A DNA stretch of 64,000 nt from Metridium senile (taxonomy: Eukaryota > Cnidaria > Anthozoa > Actiniaria > Metridiidae): the NCBI GenBank assembly GCA_949775045.1, contig OX459104.1:3683486-3747485 (forward strand), given 5' to 3'. A model generated the notes under the pieces. That model ran no database searches and was not told the origin of the DNA. It saw nothing but the letters and a program-made list of their open reading frames with translations. Of this stretch, positions 10,243 through 25,036 are shown piece by piece. The position numbers and the translations under genes are program-made. Position 1 is the stretch's first letter. Each line of letters begins with the position of its first letter.

Positions 10243-11380
10243 CTATAACTATAAATGATTATGAATGTATATAGATAAATTAATATATACTAATGAAAAT
10301 ATAAGAACTGTGTTTAGTTACGAAAAAAGGACTCAGTAAGTGCCTGTTTAAAAGGCATCAAAGCTGACTCAGATATTACGGATATTGGTAGGTAGGGAAT
10401 TCCATGTTTTTGCCCCGTTGTAGCGAAACGAAGATTCAAAATTTTGCGAAGATTGGTACTTAGCAGTTCTTGCTAACGGTAAGCGAAGCTGCAGATCTTT
10501 GCTTCTAGTATTGTAATAATGGAATTGACTAGAAAATCGGAACTGCTCATTTAATAGGTATATGCCCGGGCTAGACTATTTAAGGCATTTGTATACCAGC
10601 ATACAATTCTACGGAAAGTTTCTGCCAAAAGGATGAGGAGGAAGTAATTAAGATTTAATTCATTTTCTTTTTTTTTCTGCCTTCAATGATTGCAGCAGCG
10701 CACCTCTGCAACCTGTCTAGGTACTCTTTCCTAGTGTTGATACTGCATCCATGCATTTCAAACGCAAGAGCAATAATCAACAATTGGAAGTATCAAAATG
10801 AGTATTAAATACAAAGTGATACATGCATCAGTCTTGCGTGCCATCCGAAGCATAAAACAAGCACCCCCTACAACGTGTGGGTTGTCTTGGATGAAACTCG
10901 CTTGCAATGCGATATCACATTGAATGCGCATGCGCGAGTTGACCCTACTCCCCACTGGGAATAAGAACAATAAGATTAGCATAACAATAAACCTGCCCTG
11001 AAAGACTAGGATTTTTCAATTTGTATAAATCGAGTGACGCTTAGTTAGTCTACGTATAGGAATTACCATTTATAGCTTAGGGGCTGGTTCTCTCCTCCCT
11101 TCGGACGAGCTGGGTGTGGGGAACGGAGAGCGCGTGAGTTTTTTCTTTTTTTTAATTTTTTCTTTTCTTTTTCTGATAAAAACAGCCTTTCTCATTCGAA
11201 ACGTTTACAAACTAAAATTATGTAACTTTTACATCCCATGTTGTACATATTTATTGATTGATTTATTGATGAATAAATATTTAAGCAGAAATTAGAATGC
11301 CTGCAGTTCAACATAGCTGGTTTAAGTGGGGCTCTGCACAAAACATACATCACATTGCGTTTACATACATAAAGATATAA
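10243..11380 (+). repeat. satellite copy 10, G980 A1082
   Basis: First copy with G980 (position 11222). T770. Confidence 0.96.
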
Positions 11381-12518
11381 CTATAACTATAAATGATTAT
11401 GAATGTATATAGATAAATTAATATATACTAATGAAAATATAAGAACTGTGTTTAGTTACGAAAAAAGGACTCAGTAAGTGCCTGTTTAAAAGGCATCAAA
11501 GCTGACTCAGATATTACGGATATTGGTAGGTAGGGAATTCCATGTTTTTGCCCCGTTGTAGCGAAACGAAGATTCAAAATTTTGCGAAGATTGGTACTTA
11601 GCAGTTCTTGCTAACGGTAAGCGAAGCTGCAGATCTTTGCTTCTAGTATTGTAATAATGGAATTGACTAGAAAATCGGAACTGCTCATTTAATAGGTATA
11701 TGCCCGGGCTAGACTATTTAAGGCATTTGTATACCAGCATACAATTCTACGGAAAGTTTCTGCCAAAAGGATGAGGAGGAAGTAATTAAGATTTAATTCA
11801 TTTTCTTTTTTTTTCTGCCTTCAATGATTGCAGCAGCGCACCTCTGCAACCTGTCTAGGTACTCTTTCCTAGTGTTGATACTGCATCCATGCATTTCAAA
11901 CGCAAGAGCAATAATCAACAATTGGAAGTATCAAAATGAGTATTAAATACAAAGTGATACATGCATCAGTCTTGCGTGCCATCCGAAGCATAAAACAAGC
12001 ACCCCCTACAACGTGTGGGTTGTCTTGGATGAAACTCGCTTGCAATGCGATATCACATTGAATGCGCATGCGCGAGTTGACCCTACTCCCCACTGGGAAT
12101 AAGAACAATAAGATTAGCATAACAATAAACCTGCCCTGAAAGACTAGGAGTTTTCAATTTGTATAAATCGAGTGACGCTTAGTTAGTCTACGTATAGGAA
12201 TTACCATTTATAGCTTAGGGGCTGGTTCTCTCCTCCCTTCGGACGAGCTGGGTGTGGGGAACGGAGAGCGCGTGAGTTTTTTCTTTTTTTTAATTTTTTC
12301 TTTTCTTTTTCTGATAAAAACAGCCTTTCTCATTCGAAACGTTTACAAACTAAAATTATGTAACTTTTACATCCCATGTTGTACATATTTATTGATTGAT
12401 TTATTGATGAATAAATATTTAAGCAGAAATTAGAATGCCTGCAGTTCAACATAGCTGGTTTAAGTGGGGCTCTGCACAAAACATACATCACATTGCGTTT
12501 ACATACATAAAGATATAA
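11381..12518 (+). repeat. satellite copy 11, G770 G980
   Basis: G770 (position 12150), G980 and A1082. Confidence 0.96.
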
Positions 12519-13656
12519 CTATAACTATAAATGATTATGAATGTATATAGATAAATTAATATATACTAATGAAAATATAAGAACTGTGTTTAGTTACGAA
12601 AAAAGGACTCAGTAAGTGCCTGTTTAAAAGGCATCAAAGCTGACTCAGATATTACGGATATTGGTAGGTAGGGAATTCCATGTTTTTGCCCCGTTGTAGC
12701 GAAACGAAGATTCAAAATTTTGCGAAGATTGGTACTTAGCAGTTCTTGCTAACGGTAAGCGAAGCTGCAGATCTTTGCTTCTAGTATTGTAATAATGGAA
12801 TTGACTAGAAAATCGGAACTGCTCATTTAATAGGTATATGCCCGGGCTAGACTATTTAAGGCATTTGTATACCAGCATACAATTCTACGGAAAGTTTCTG
12901 CCAAAAGGATGAGGAGGAAGTAATTAAGATTTAATTCATTTTCTTTTTTTTTCTGCCTTCAATGATTGCAGCAGCGCACCTCTGCAACCTGTCTAGGTAC
13001 TCTTTCCTAGTGTTGATACTGCATCCATGCATTTCAAACGCAAGAGCAATAATCAACAATTGGAAGTATCAAAATGAGTATTAAATACAAAGTGATACAT
13101 GCATCAGTCTTGCGTGCCATCCGAAGCATAAAACAAGCACCCCCTACAACGTGTGGGTTGTCTTGGATGAAACTCGCTTGCAATGCGATATCACATTGAA
13201 TGCGCATGCGCGAGTTGACCCTACTCCCCACTGGGAATAAGAACAATAAGATTAGCATAACAATAAACCTGCCCTGAAAGACTAGGAGTTTTCAATTTGT
13301 ATAAATCGAGTGACGCTTAGTTAGTCTACGTATAGGAATTACCATTTATAGCTTAGGGGCTGGTTCTCTCCTCCCTTCGGACGAGCTGGGTGTGGGGAAC
13401 GGAGAGCGCGTGAGTTTTTTCTTTTTTTTAATTTTTTCTTTTCTTTTTCTGATAAAAACAGCCTTTCTCATTCGAAACGTTTACAAACTAAAATTATGTA
13501 ACTTTTACATCCCATGTTGTACATATTTATTGATTGATTTATTGATGAATAAATATTTAAGCAGAAATTAGAATGCCTGCAGTTCAACATAGCTGGTTTA
13601 AGTGGGGCTCTGCACAAAACATACATCACATTGCGTTTACATACATAAAGATATAA
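12519..13656 (+). repeat. satellite copy 12, G770 G980
   Basis: Same haplotype as copy 11. Confidence 0.96.
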
Positions 13657-14794
13657 CTATAACTATAAATGATTATGAATGTATATAGATAAATTAATAT
13701 ATACTAATGAAAATATAAGAACTGTGTTTAGTTACGAAAAAAGGACTCAGTAAGTGCCTGTTTAAAAGGCATCAAAGCTGACTCAGATATTACGGATATT
13801 GGTAGGTAGGGAATTCCATGTTTTTGCCCCGTTGTAGCGAAACGAAGATTCAAAATTTTGCGAAGATTGGTACTTAGCAGTTCTTGCTAACGGTAAGCGA
13901 AGCTGCAGATCTTTGCTTCTAGTATTGTAATAATGGAATTGACTAGAAAATCGGAACTGCTCATTTAATAGGTATATGCCCGGGCTAGACTATTTAAGGC
14001 ATTTGTATACCAGCATACAATTCTACGGAAAGTTTCTGCCAAAAGGATGAGGAGGAAGTAATTAAGATTTAATTCATTTTCTTTTTTTTTCTGCCTTCAA
14101 TGATTGCAGCAGCGCACCTCTGCAACCTGTCTAGGTACTCTTTCCTAGTGTTGATACTGCATCCATGCATTTCAAACGCAAGAGCAATAATCAACAATTG
14201 GAAGTATCAAAATGAGTATTAAATACAAAGTGATACATGCATCAGTCTTGCGTGCCATCCGAAGCATAAAACAAGCACCCCCTACAACGTGTGGGTTGTC
14301 TTGGATGAAACTCGCTTGCAATGCGATATCACATTGAATGCGCATGCGCGAGTTGACCCTACTCCCCACTGGGAATAAGAACAATAAGATTAGCATAACA
14401 ATAAACCTGCCCTGAAAGACTAGGATTTTTCAATTTGTATAAATCGAGTGACGCTTAGTTAGTCTACGTATAGGAATTACCATTTATAGCTTAGGGGCTG
14501 GTTCTCTCCTCCCTTCGGACGAGCTGGGTGTGGGGAACGGAGAGCGCGTGAGTTTTTTCTTTTTTTTAATTTTTTCTTTTCTTTTTCTGATAAAAACAGC
14601 CTTTCTCATTCGAAACGTTTACAAACTAAAATTATGTAACTTTTACATCCCATGTTGTACATATTTATTGATTGATTTATTGATGAATAAATATTTAAGC
14701 AGAAATTAGAATGCCTGCAGTTCAACATAGCTGGTTTAAGTGGGGCTCTGCACAAAACATACATCACATTGCGTTTACATACATAAAGATATAA
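13657..14794 (+). repeat. satellite copy 13, G980
   Basis: G980 and A1082, with T770. Confidence 0.96.
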
Positions 14795-15932
14795 CTATAA
14801 CTATAAATGATTATGAATGTATATAGATAAATTAATATATACTAATGAAAATATAAGAACTGTGTTTAGTTACGAAAAAAGGACTCAGTAAGTGCCTGTT
14901 TAAAAGGCATCAAAGCTGACTCAGATATTACGGATATTGGTAGGTAGGGAATTCCATGTTTTTGCCCCGTTGTAGCGAAACGAAGATTCAAAATTTTGCG
15001 AAGATTGGTACTTAGCAGTTCTTGCTAACGGTAAGCGAAGCTGCAGATCTTTGCTTCTAGTATTGTAATAATGGAATTGACTAGAAAATCGGAACTGCTC
15101 ATTTAATAGGTATATGCCCGGGCTAGACTATTTAAGGCATTTGTATACCAGCATACAATTCTACGGAAAGTTTCTGCCAAAAGGATGAGGAGGAAGTAAT
15201 TAAGATTTAATTCATTTTCTTTTTTTTTCTGCCTTCAATGATTGCAGCAGCGCACCTCTGCAACCTGTCTAGGTACTCTTTCCTAGTGTTGATACTGCAT
15301 CCATGCATTTCAAACGCAAGAGCAATAATCAACAATTGGAAGTATCAAAATGAGTATTAAATACAAAGTGATACATGCATCAGTCTTGCGTGCCATCCGA
15401 AGCATAAAACAAGCACCCCCTACAACGTGTGGGTTGTCTTGGATGAAACTCGCTTGCAATGCGATATCACATTGAATGCGCATGCGCGAGTTGACCCTAC
15501 TCCCCACTGGGAATAAGAACAATAAGATTAGCATAACAATAAACCTGCCCTGAAAGACTAGGATTTTTCAATTTGTATAAATCGAGTGACGCTTAGTTAG
15601 TCTACGTATAGGAATTACCATTTATAGCTTAGGGGCTGGTTCTCTCCTCCCTTCGGACGAGCTGGGTGTGGGGAACGGAGAGCGCGTGAGTTTTTTCTTT
15701 TTTTTAATTTTTTCTTTTCTTTTTCTGATAAAAACAGCCTTTCTCATTCGAAACGTTTACAAACTAAAATTATGTAACTTTTACATCCCATGTTGTACAT
15801 ATTTATTGATTGATTTATTGATGAATAAATATTTAAGCAGAAATTAGAATGCCTGCAGTTCAACATAGCTGGTTTAAGTGGGGCTCTGCACAAAACATAC
15901 ATCACATTGCGTTTACATACATAAAGATATAA
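14795..15932 (+). repeat. satellite copy 14, G980
   Basis: G980 and A1082, with T770. Confidence 0.96.
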
Positions 15933-17070
15933 CTATAACTATAAATGATTATGAATGTATATAGATAAATTAATATATACTAATGAAAATATAAGAACTG
16001 TGTTTAGTTACGAAAAAAGGACTCAGTAAGTGCCTGTTTAAAAGGCATCAAAGCTGACTCAGATATTACGGATATTGGTAGGTAGGGAATTCCATGTTTT
16101 TGCCCCGTTGTAGCGAAACGAAGATTCAAAATTTTGCGAAGATTGGTACTTAGCAGTTCTTGCTAACGGTAAGCGAAGCTGCAGATCTTTGCTTCTAGTA
16201 TTGTAATAATGGAATTGACTAGAAAATCGGAACTGCTCATTTAATAGGTATATGCCCGGGCTAGACTATTTAAGGCATTTGTATACCAGCATACAATTCT
16301 ACGGAAAGTTTCTGCCAAAAGGATGAGGAGGAAGTAATTAAGATTTAATTCATTTTCTTTTTTTTTCTGCCTTCAATGATTGCAGCAGCGCACCTCTGCA
16401 ACCTGTCTAGGTACTCTTTCCTAGTGTTGATACTGCATCCATGCATTTCAAACGCAAGAGCAATAATCAACAATTGGAAGTATCAAAATGAGTATTAAAT
16501 ACAAAGTGATACATGCATCAGTCTTGCGTGCCATCCGAAGCATAAAACAAGCACCCCCTACAACGTGTGGGTTGTCTTGGATGAAACTCGCTTGCAATGC
16601 GATATCACATTGAATGCGCATGCGCGAGTTGACCCTACTCCCCACTGGGAATAAGAACAATAAGATTAGCATAACAATAAACCTGCCCTGAAAGACTAGG
16701 ATTTTTCAATTTGTATAAATCGAGTGACGCTTAGTTAGTCTACGTATAGGAATTACCATTTATAGCTTAGGGGCTGGTTCTCTCCTCCCTTCGGACGAGC
16801 TGGGTGTGGGGAACGGAGAGCGCGTGAGTTTTTTCTTTTTTTTAATTTTTTCTTTTCTTTTTCTGATAAAAACAGCCTTTCTCATTCGAAACGTTTACAA
16901 ACTAAAATTATGTAACTTTTACATCCCATGTTGTACATATTTATTGATTGATTTATTGATGAATAAATATTTAAGCAGAAATTAGAATGCCTGCAGTTCA
17001 ACATAGCTGGTTTAAGTGGGGCTCTGCACAAAACATACATCACATTGCGTTTACATACATAAAGATATAA
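15933..17070 (+). repeat. satellite copy 15, G980
   Basis: G980 and A1082, with T770. Confidence 0.96.
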
Positions 17071-18208
17071 CTATAACTATAAATGATTATGAATGTATAT
17101 AGATAAATTAATATATACTAATGAAAATATAAGAACTGTGTTTAGTTACGAAAAAAGGACTCAGTAAGTGCCTGTTTAAAAGGCATCAAAGCTGACTCAG
17201 ATATTACGGATATTGGTAGGTAGGGAATTCCATGTTTTTGCCCCGTTGTAGCGAAACGAAGATTCAAAATTTTGCGAAGATTGGTACTTAGCAGTTCTTG
17301 CTAACGGTAAGCGAAGCTGCAGATCTTTGCTTCTAGTATTGTAATAATGGAATTGACTAGAAAATCGGAACTGCTCATTTAATAGGTATATGCCCGGGCT
17401 AGACTATTTAAGGCATTTGTATACCAGCATACAATTCTACGGAAAGTTTCTGCCAAAAGGATGAGGAGGAAGTAATTAAGATTTAATTCATTTTCTTTTT
17501 TTTTCTGCCTTCAATGATTGCAGCAGCGCACCTCTGCAACCTGTCTAGGTACTCTTTCCTAGTGTTGATACTGCATCCATGCATTTCAAACGCAAGAGCA
17601 ATAATCAACAATTGGAAGTATCAAAATGAGTATTAAATACAAAGTGATACATGCATCAGTCTTGCGTGCCATCCGAAGCATAAAACAAGCACCCCCTACA
17701 ACGTGTGGGTTGTCTTGGATGAAACTCGCTTGCAATGCGATATCACATTGAATGCGCATGCGCGAGTTGACCCTACTCCCCACTGGGAATAAGAACAATA
17801 AGATTAGCATAACAATAAACCTGCCCTGAAAGACTAGGATTTTTCAATTTGTATAAATCGAGTGACGCTTAGTTAGTCTACGTATAGGAATTACCATTTA
17901 TAGCTTAGGGGCTGGTTCTCTCCTCCCTTCGGACGAGCTGGGTGTGGGGAACGGAGAGCGCGTGAGTTTTTTCTTTTTTTTAATTTTTTCTTTTCTTTTT
18001 CTGATAAAAACAGCCTTTCTCATTCGAAACGTTTACAAACTAAAATTATGTAACTTTTACATCCCATGTTGTACATATTTATTGATTGATTTATTGATGA
18101 ATAAATATTTAAGCAGAAATTAGAATGCCTGCAGTTCAACATAGCTGGTTTAAGTGGGGCTCTGCACAAAACATACATCACATTGCGTTTACATACATAA
18201 AGATATAA
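17071..18208 (+). repeat. satellite copy 16, G980
   Basis: G980 and A1082, with T770. Confidence 0.96.
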
Positions 18209-19346
18209 CTATAACTATAAATGATTATGAATGTATATAGATAAATTAATATATACTAATGAAAATATAAGAACTGTGTTTAGTTACGAAAAAAGGACTC
18301 AGTAAGTGCCTGTTTAAAAGGCATCAAAGCTGACTCAGATATTACGGATATTGGTAGGTAGGGAATTCCATGTTTTTGCCCCGTTGTAGCGAAACGAAGA
18401 TTCAAAATTTTGCGAAGATTGGTACTTAGCAGTTCTTGCTAACGGTAAGCGAAGCTGCAGATCTTTGCTTCTAGTATTGTAATAATGGAATTGACTAGAA
18501 AATCGGAACTGCTCATTTAATAGGTATATGCCCGGGCTAGACTATTTAAGGCATTTGTATACCAGCATACAATTCTACGGAAAGTTTCTGCCAAAAGGAT
18601 GAGGAGGAAGTAATTAAGATTTAATTCATTTTCTTTTTTTTTCTGCCTTCAATGATTGCAGCAGCGCACCTCTGCAACCTGTCTAGGTACTCTTTCCTAG
18701 TGTTGATACTGCATCCATGCATTTCAAACGCAAGAGCAATAATCAACAATTGGAAGTATCAAAATGAGTATTAAATACAAAGTGATACATGCATCAGTCT
18801 TGCGTGCCATCCGAAGCATAAAACAAGCACCCCCTACAACGTGTGGGTTGTCTTGGATGAAACTCGCTTGCAATGCGATATCACATTGAATGCGCATGCG
18901 CGAGTTGACCCTACTCCCCACTGGGAATAAGAACAATAAGATTAGCATAACAATAAACCTGCCCTGAAAGACTAGGAGTTTTCAATTTGTATAAATCGAG
19001 TGACGCTTAGTTAGTCTACGTATAGGAATTACCATTTATAGCTTAGGGGCTGGTTCTCTCCTCCCTTCGGACGAGCTGGGTGTGGGGAACGGAGAGCGCG
19101 TGAGTTTTTTCTTTTTTTTAATTTTTTCTTTTCTTTTTCTGATAAAAACAGCCTTTCTCATTCGAAACGTTTACAAACTAAAATTATGTAACTTTTACAT
19201 CCCATGTTGTACATATTTATTGATTGATTTATTGATGAATAAATATTTAAGCAGAAATTAGAATGCCTGCAGTTCAACATAGCTGGTTTAAGTGGGGCTC
19301 TGCACAAAACATACATCACATTGCGTTTACATACATAAAGATATAA
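18209..19346 (+). repeat. satellite copy 17, G770 G980
   Basis: G770 reappears here in isolation (position 18978), with G980 and A1082. Confidence 0.96.
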
Positions 19347-20484
19347 CTATAACTATAAATGATTATGAATGTATATAGATAAATTAATATATACTAATGA
19401 AAATATAAGAACTGTGTTTAGTTACGAAAAAAGGACTCAGTAAGTGCCTGTTTAAAAGGCATCAAAGCTGACTCAGATATTACGGATATTGGTAGGTAGG
19501 GAATTCCATGTTTTTGCCCCGTTGTAGCGAAACGAAGATTCAAAATTTTGCGAAGATTGGTACTTAGCAGTTCTTGCTAACGGTAAGCGAAGCTGCAGAT
19601 CTTTGCTTCTAGTATTGTAATAATGGAATTGACTAGAAAATCGGAACTGCTCATTTAATAGGTATATGCCCGGGCTAGACTATTTAAGGCATTTGTATAC
19701 CAGCATACAATTCTACGGAAAGTTTCTGCCAAAAGGATGAGGAGGAAGTAATTAAGATTTAATTCATTTTCTTTTTTTTTCTGCCTTCAATGATTGCAGC
19801 AGCGCACCTCTGCAACCTGTCTAGGTACTCTTTCCTAGTGTTGATACTGCATCCATGCATTTCAAACGCAAGAGCAATAATCAACAATTGGAAGTATCAA
19901 AATGAGTATTAAATACAAAGTGATACATGCATCAGTCTTGCGTGCCATCCGAAGCATAAAACAAGCACCCCCTACAACGTGTGGGTTGTCTTGGATGAAA
20001 CTCGCTTGCAATGCGATATCACATTGAATGCGCATGCGCGAGTTGACCCTACTCCCCACTGGGAATAAGAACAATAAGATTAGCATAACAATAAACCTGC
20101 CCTGAAAGACTAGGATTTTTCAATTTGTATAAATCGAGTGACGCTTAGTTAGTCTACGTATAGGAATTACCATTTATAGCTTAGGGGCTGGTTCTCTCCT
20201 CCCTTCGGACGAGCTGGGTGTGGGGAACGGAGAGCGCGTGAGTTTTTTCTTTTTTTTAATTTTTTCTTTTCTTTTTCTGATAAAAACAGCCTTTCTCATT
20301 CGAAACGTTTACAAACTAAAATTATGTAACTTTTACATCCCATGTTGTACATATTTATTGATTGATTTATTGATGAATAAATATTTAAGCAGAAATTAGA
20401 ATGCCTGCAGTTCAACATAGCTGGTTTAAGTGGGGCTCTGCACAAAACATACATCACATTGCGTTTACATACATAAAGATATAA
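19347..20484 (+). repeat. satellite copy 18, G980
   Basis: G980 and A1082, with T770. Confidence 0.96.
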
Positions 20485-21622
20485 CTATAACTATAAATGA
20501 TTATGAATGTATATAGATAAATTAATATATACTAATGAAAATATAAGAACTGTGTTTAGTTACGAAAAAAGGACTCAGTAAGTGCCTGTTTAAAAGGCAT
20601 CAAAGCTGACTCAGATATTACGGATATTGGTAGGTAGGGAATTCCATGTTTTTGCCCCGTTGTAGCGAAACGAAGATTCAAAATTTTGCGAAGATTGGTA
20701 CTTAGCAGTTCTTGCTAACGGTAAGCGAAGCTGCAGATCTTTGCTTCTAGTATTGTAATAATGGAATTGACTAGAAAATCGGAACTGCTCATTTAATAGG
20801 TATATGCCCGGGCTAGACTATTTAAGGCATTTGTATACCAGCATACAATTCTACGGAAAGTTTCTGCCAAAAGGATGAGGAGGAAGTAATTAAGATTTAA
20901 TTCATTTTCTTTTTTTTTCTGCCTTCAATGATTGCAGCAGCGCACCTCTGCAACCTGTCTAGGTACTCTTTCCTAGTGTTGATACTGCATCCATGCATTT
21001 CAAACGCAAGAGCAATAATCAACAATTGGAAGTATCAAAATGAGTATTAAATACAAAGTGATACATGCATCAGTCTTGCGTGCCATCCGAAGCATAAAAC
21101 AAGCACCCCCTACAACGTGTGGGTTGTCTTGGATGAAACTCGCTTGCAATGCGATATCACATTGAATGCGCATGCGCGAGTTGACCCTACTCCCCACTGG
21201 GAATAAGAACAATAAGATTAGCATAACAATAAACCTGCCCTGAAAGACTAGGATTTTTCAATTTGTATAAATCGAGTGACGCTTAGTTAGTCTACGTATA
21301 GGAATTACCATTTATAGCTTAGGGGCTGGTTCTCTCCTCCCTTCGGACGAGCTGGGTGTGGGGAACGGAGAGCGCGTGAGTTTTTTCTTTTTTTTAATTT
21401 TTTCTTTTCTTTTTCTGATAAAAACAGCCTTTCTCATTCGAAACGTTTACAAACTAAAATTATGTAACTTTTACATCCCATGTTGTACATATTTATTGAT
21501 TGATTTATTGATGAATAAATATTTAAGCAGAAATTAGAATGCCTGCAGTTCAACATAGCTGGTTTAAGTGGGGCTCTGCACAAAACATACATCACATTGC
21601 GTTTACATACATAAAGATATAA
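20485..21622 (+). repeat. satellite copy 19, G980
   Basis: G980 and A1082, with T770. Confidence 0.96.
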
Positions 21623-22760
21623 CTATAACTATAAATGATTATGAATGTATATAGATAAATTAATATATACTAATGAAAATATAAGAACTGTGTTTAGTTA
21701 CGAAAAAAGGACTCAGTAAGTGCCTGTTTAAAAGGCATCAAAGCTGACTCAGATATTACGGATATTGGTAGGTAGGGAATTCCATGTTTTTGCCCCGTTG
21801 TAGCGAAACGAAGATTCAAAATTTTGCGAAGATTGGTACTTAGCAGTTCTTGCTAACGGTAAGCGAAGCTGCAGATCTTTGCTTCTAGTATTGTAATAAT
21901 GGAATTGACTAGAAAATCGGAACTGCTCATTTAATAGGTATATGCCCGGGCTAGACTATTTAAGGCATTTGTATACCAGCATACAATTCTACGGAAAGTT
22001 TCTGCCAAAAGGATGAGGAGGAAGTAATTAAGATTTAATTCATTTTCTTTTTTTTTCTGCCTTCAATGATTGCAGCAGCGCACCTCTGCAACCTGTCTAG
22101 GTACTCTTTCCTAGTGTTGATACTGCATCCATGCATTTCAAACGCAAGAGCAATAATCAACAATTGGAAGTATCAAAATGAGTATTAAATACAAAGTGAT
22201 ACATGCATCAGTCTTGCGTGCCATCCGAAGCATAAAACAAGCACCCCCTACAACGTGTGGGTTGTCTTGGATGAAACTCGCTTGCAATGCGATATCACAT
22301 TGAATGCGCATGCGCGAGTTGACCCTACTCCCCACTGGGAATAAGAACAATAAGATTAGCATAACAATAAACCTGCCCTGAAAGACTAGGAGTTTTCAAT
22401 TTGTATAAATCGAGTGACGCTTAGTTAGTCTACGTATAGGAATTACCATTTATAGCTTAGGGGCTGGTTCTCTCCTCCCTTCGGACGAGCTGGGTGTGGG
22501 GAACGGAGAGCGCGTGAGTTTTTTCTTTTTTTTAATTTTTTCTTTTCTTTTTCTGATAAAAACAGCCTTTCTCATTCGAAACGTTTACAAACTAAAATTA
22601 TGTAACTTTTACATCCCATGTTGTACATATTTATTGATTGATTTATTGATGAATAAATATTTAAGCAGAAATTAGAATGCCTGCAGTTCAACATAGCTGG
22701 TTTAAGTGGGGCTCTGCACAAAACATACATCACATTGCGTTTACATACATAAAGATATAA
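21623..22760 (+). repeat. satellite copy 20, G770 G980
   Basis: First of four consecutive G770 copies (20-23). Confidence 0.96.
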
Positions 22761-23898
22761 CTATAACTATAAATGATTATGAATGTATATAGATAAATTA
22801 ATATATACTAATGAAAATATAAGAACTGTGTTTAGTTACGAAAAAAGGACTCAGTAAGTGCCTGTTTAAAAGGCATCAAAGCTGACTCAGATATTACGGA
22901 TATTGGTAGGTAGGGAATTCCATGTTTTTGCCCCGTTGTAGCGAAACGAAGATTCAAAATTTTGCGAAGATTGGTACTTAGCAGTTCTTGCTAACGGTAA
23001 GCGAAGCTGCAGATCTTTGCTTCTAGTATTGTAATAATGGAATTGACTAGAAAATCGGAACTGCTCATTTAATAGGTATATGCCCGGGCTAGACTATTTA
23101 AGGCATTTGTATACCAGCATACAATTCTACGGAAAGTTTCTGCCAAAAGGATGAGGAGGAAGTAATTAAGATTTAATTCATTTTCTTTTTTTTTCTGCCT
23201 TCAATGATTGCAGCAGCGCACCTCTGCAACCTGTCTAGGTACTCTTTCCTAGTGTTGATACTGCATCCATGCATTTCAAACGCAAGAGCAATAATCAACA
23301 ATTGGAAGTATCAAAATGAGTATTAAATACAAAGTGATACATGCATCAGTCTTGCGTGCCATCCGAAGCATAAAACAAGCACCCCCTACAACGTGTGGGT
23401 TGTCTTGGATGAAACTCGCTTGCAATGCGATATCACATTGAATGCGCATGCGCGAGTTGACCCTACTCCCCACTGGGAATAAGAACAATAAGATTAGCAT
23501 AACAATAAACCTGCCCTGAAAGACTAGGAGTTTTCAATTTGTATAAATCGAGTGACGCTTAGTTAGTCTACGTATAGGAATTACCATTTATAGCTTAGGG
23601 GCTGGTTCTCTCCTCCCTTCGGACGAGCTGGGTGTGGGGAACGGAGAGCGCGTGAGTTTTTTCTTTTTTTTAATTTTTTCTTTTCTTTTTCTGATAAAAA
23701 CAGCCTTTCTCATTCGAAACGTTTACAAACTAAAATTATGTAACTTTTACATCCCATGTTGTACATATTTATTGATTGATTTATTGATGAATAAATATTT
23801 AAGCAGAAATTAGAATGCCTGCAGTTCAACATAGCTGGTTTAAGTGGGGCTCTGCACAAAACATACATCACATTGCGTTTACATACATAAAGATATAA
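22761..23898 (+). repeat. satellite copy 21, G770 G980
   Basis: G770, G980 and A1082. Confidence 0.96.
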
Positions 23899-25036
23899 CT
23901 ATAACTATAAATGATTATGAATGTATATAGATAAATTAATATATACTAATGAAAATATAAGAACTGTGTTTAGTTACGAAAAAAGGACTCAGTAAGTGCC
24001 TGTTTAAAAGGCATCAAAGCTGACTCAGATATTACGGATATTGGTAGGTAGGGAATTCCATGTTTTTGCCCCGTTGTAGCGAAACGAAGATTCAAAATTT
24101 TGCGAAGATTGGTACTTAGCAGTTCTTGCTAACGGTAAGCGAAGCTGCAGATCTTTGCTTCTAGTATTGTAATAATGGAATTGACTAGAAAATCGGAACT
24201 GCTCATTTAATAGGTATATGCCCGGGCTAGACTATTTAAGGCATTTGTATACCAGCATACAATTCTACGGAAAGTTTCTGCCAAAAGGATGAGGAGGAAG
24301 TAATTAAGATTTAATTCATTTTCTTTTTTTTTCTGCCTTCAATGATTGCAGCAGCGCACCTCTGCAACCTGTCTAGGTACTCTTTCCTAGTGTTGATACT
24401 GCATCCATGCATTTCAAACGCAAGAGCAATAATCAACAATTGGAAGTATCAAAATGAGTATTAAATACAAAGTGATACATGCATCAGTCTTGCGTGCCAT
24501 CCGAAGCATAAAACAAGCACCCCCTACAACGTGTGGGTTGTCTTGGATGAAACTCGCTTGCAATGCGATATCACATTGAATGCGCATGCGCGAGTTGACC
24601 CTACTCCCCACTGGGAATAAGAACAATAAGATTAGCATAACAATAAACCTGCCCTGAAAGACTAGGAGTTTTCAATTTGTATAAATCGAGTGACGCTTAG
24701 TTAGTCTACGTATAGGAATTACCATTTATAGCTTAGGGGCTGGTTCTCTCCTCCCTTCGGACGAGCTGGGTGTGGGGAACGGAGAGCGCGTGAGTTTTTT
24801 CTTTTTTTTAATTTTTTCTTTTCTTTTTCTGATAAAAACAGCCTTTCTCATTCGAAACGTTTACAAACTAAAATTATGTAACTTTTACATCCCATGTTGT
24901 ACATATTTATTGATTGATTTATTGATGAATAAATATTTAAGCAGAAATTAGAATGCCTGCAGTTCAACATAGCTGGTTTAAGTGGGGCTCTGCACAAAAC
25001 ATACATCACATTGCGTTTACATACATAAAGATATAA
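23899..25036 (+). repeat. satellite copy 22, G770 G980
   Basis: G770, G980 and A1082. Confidence 0.96.
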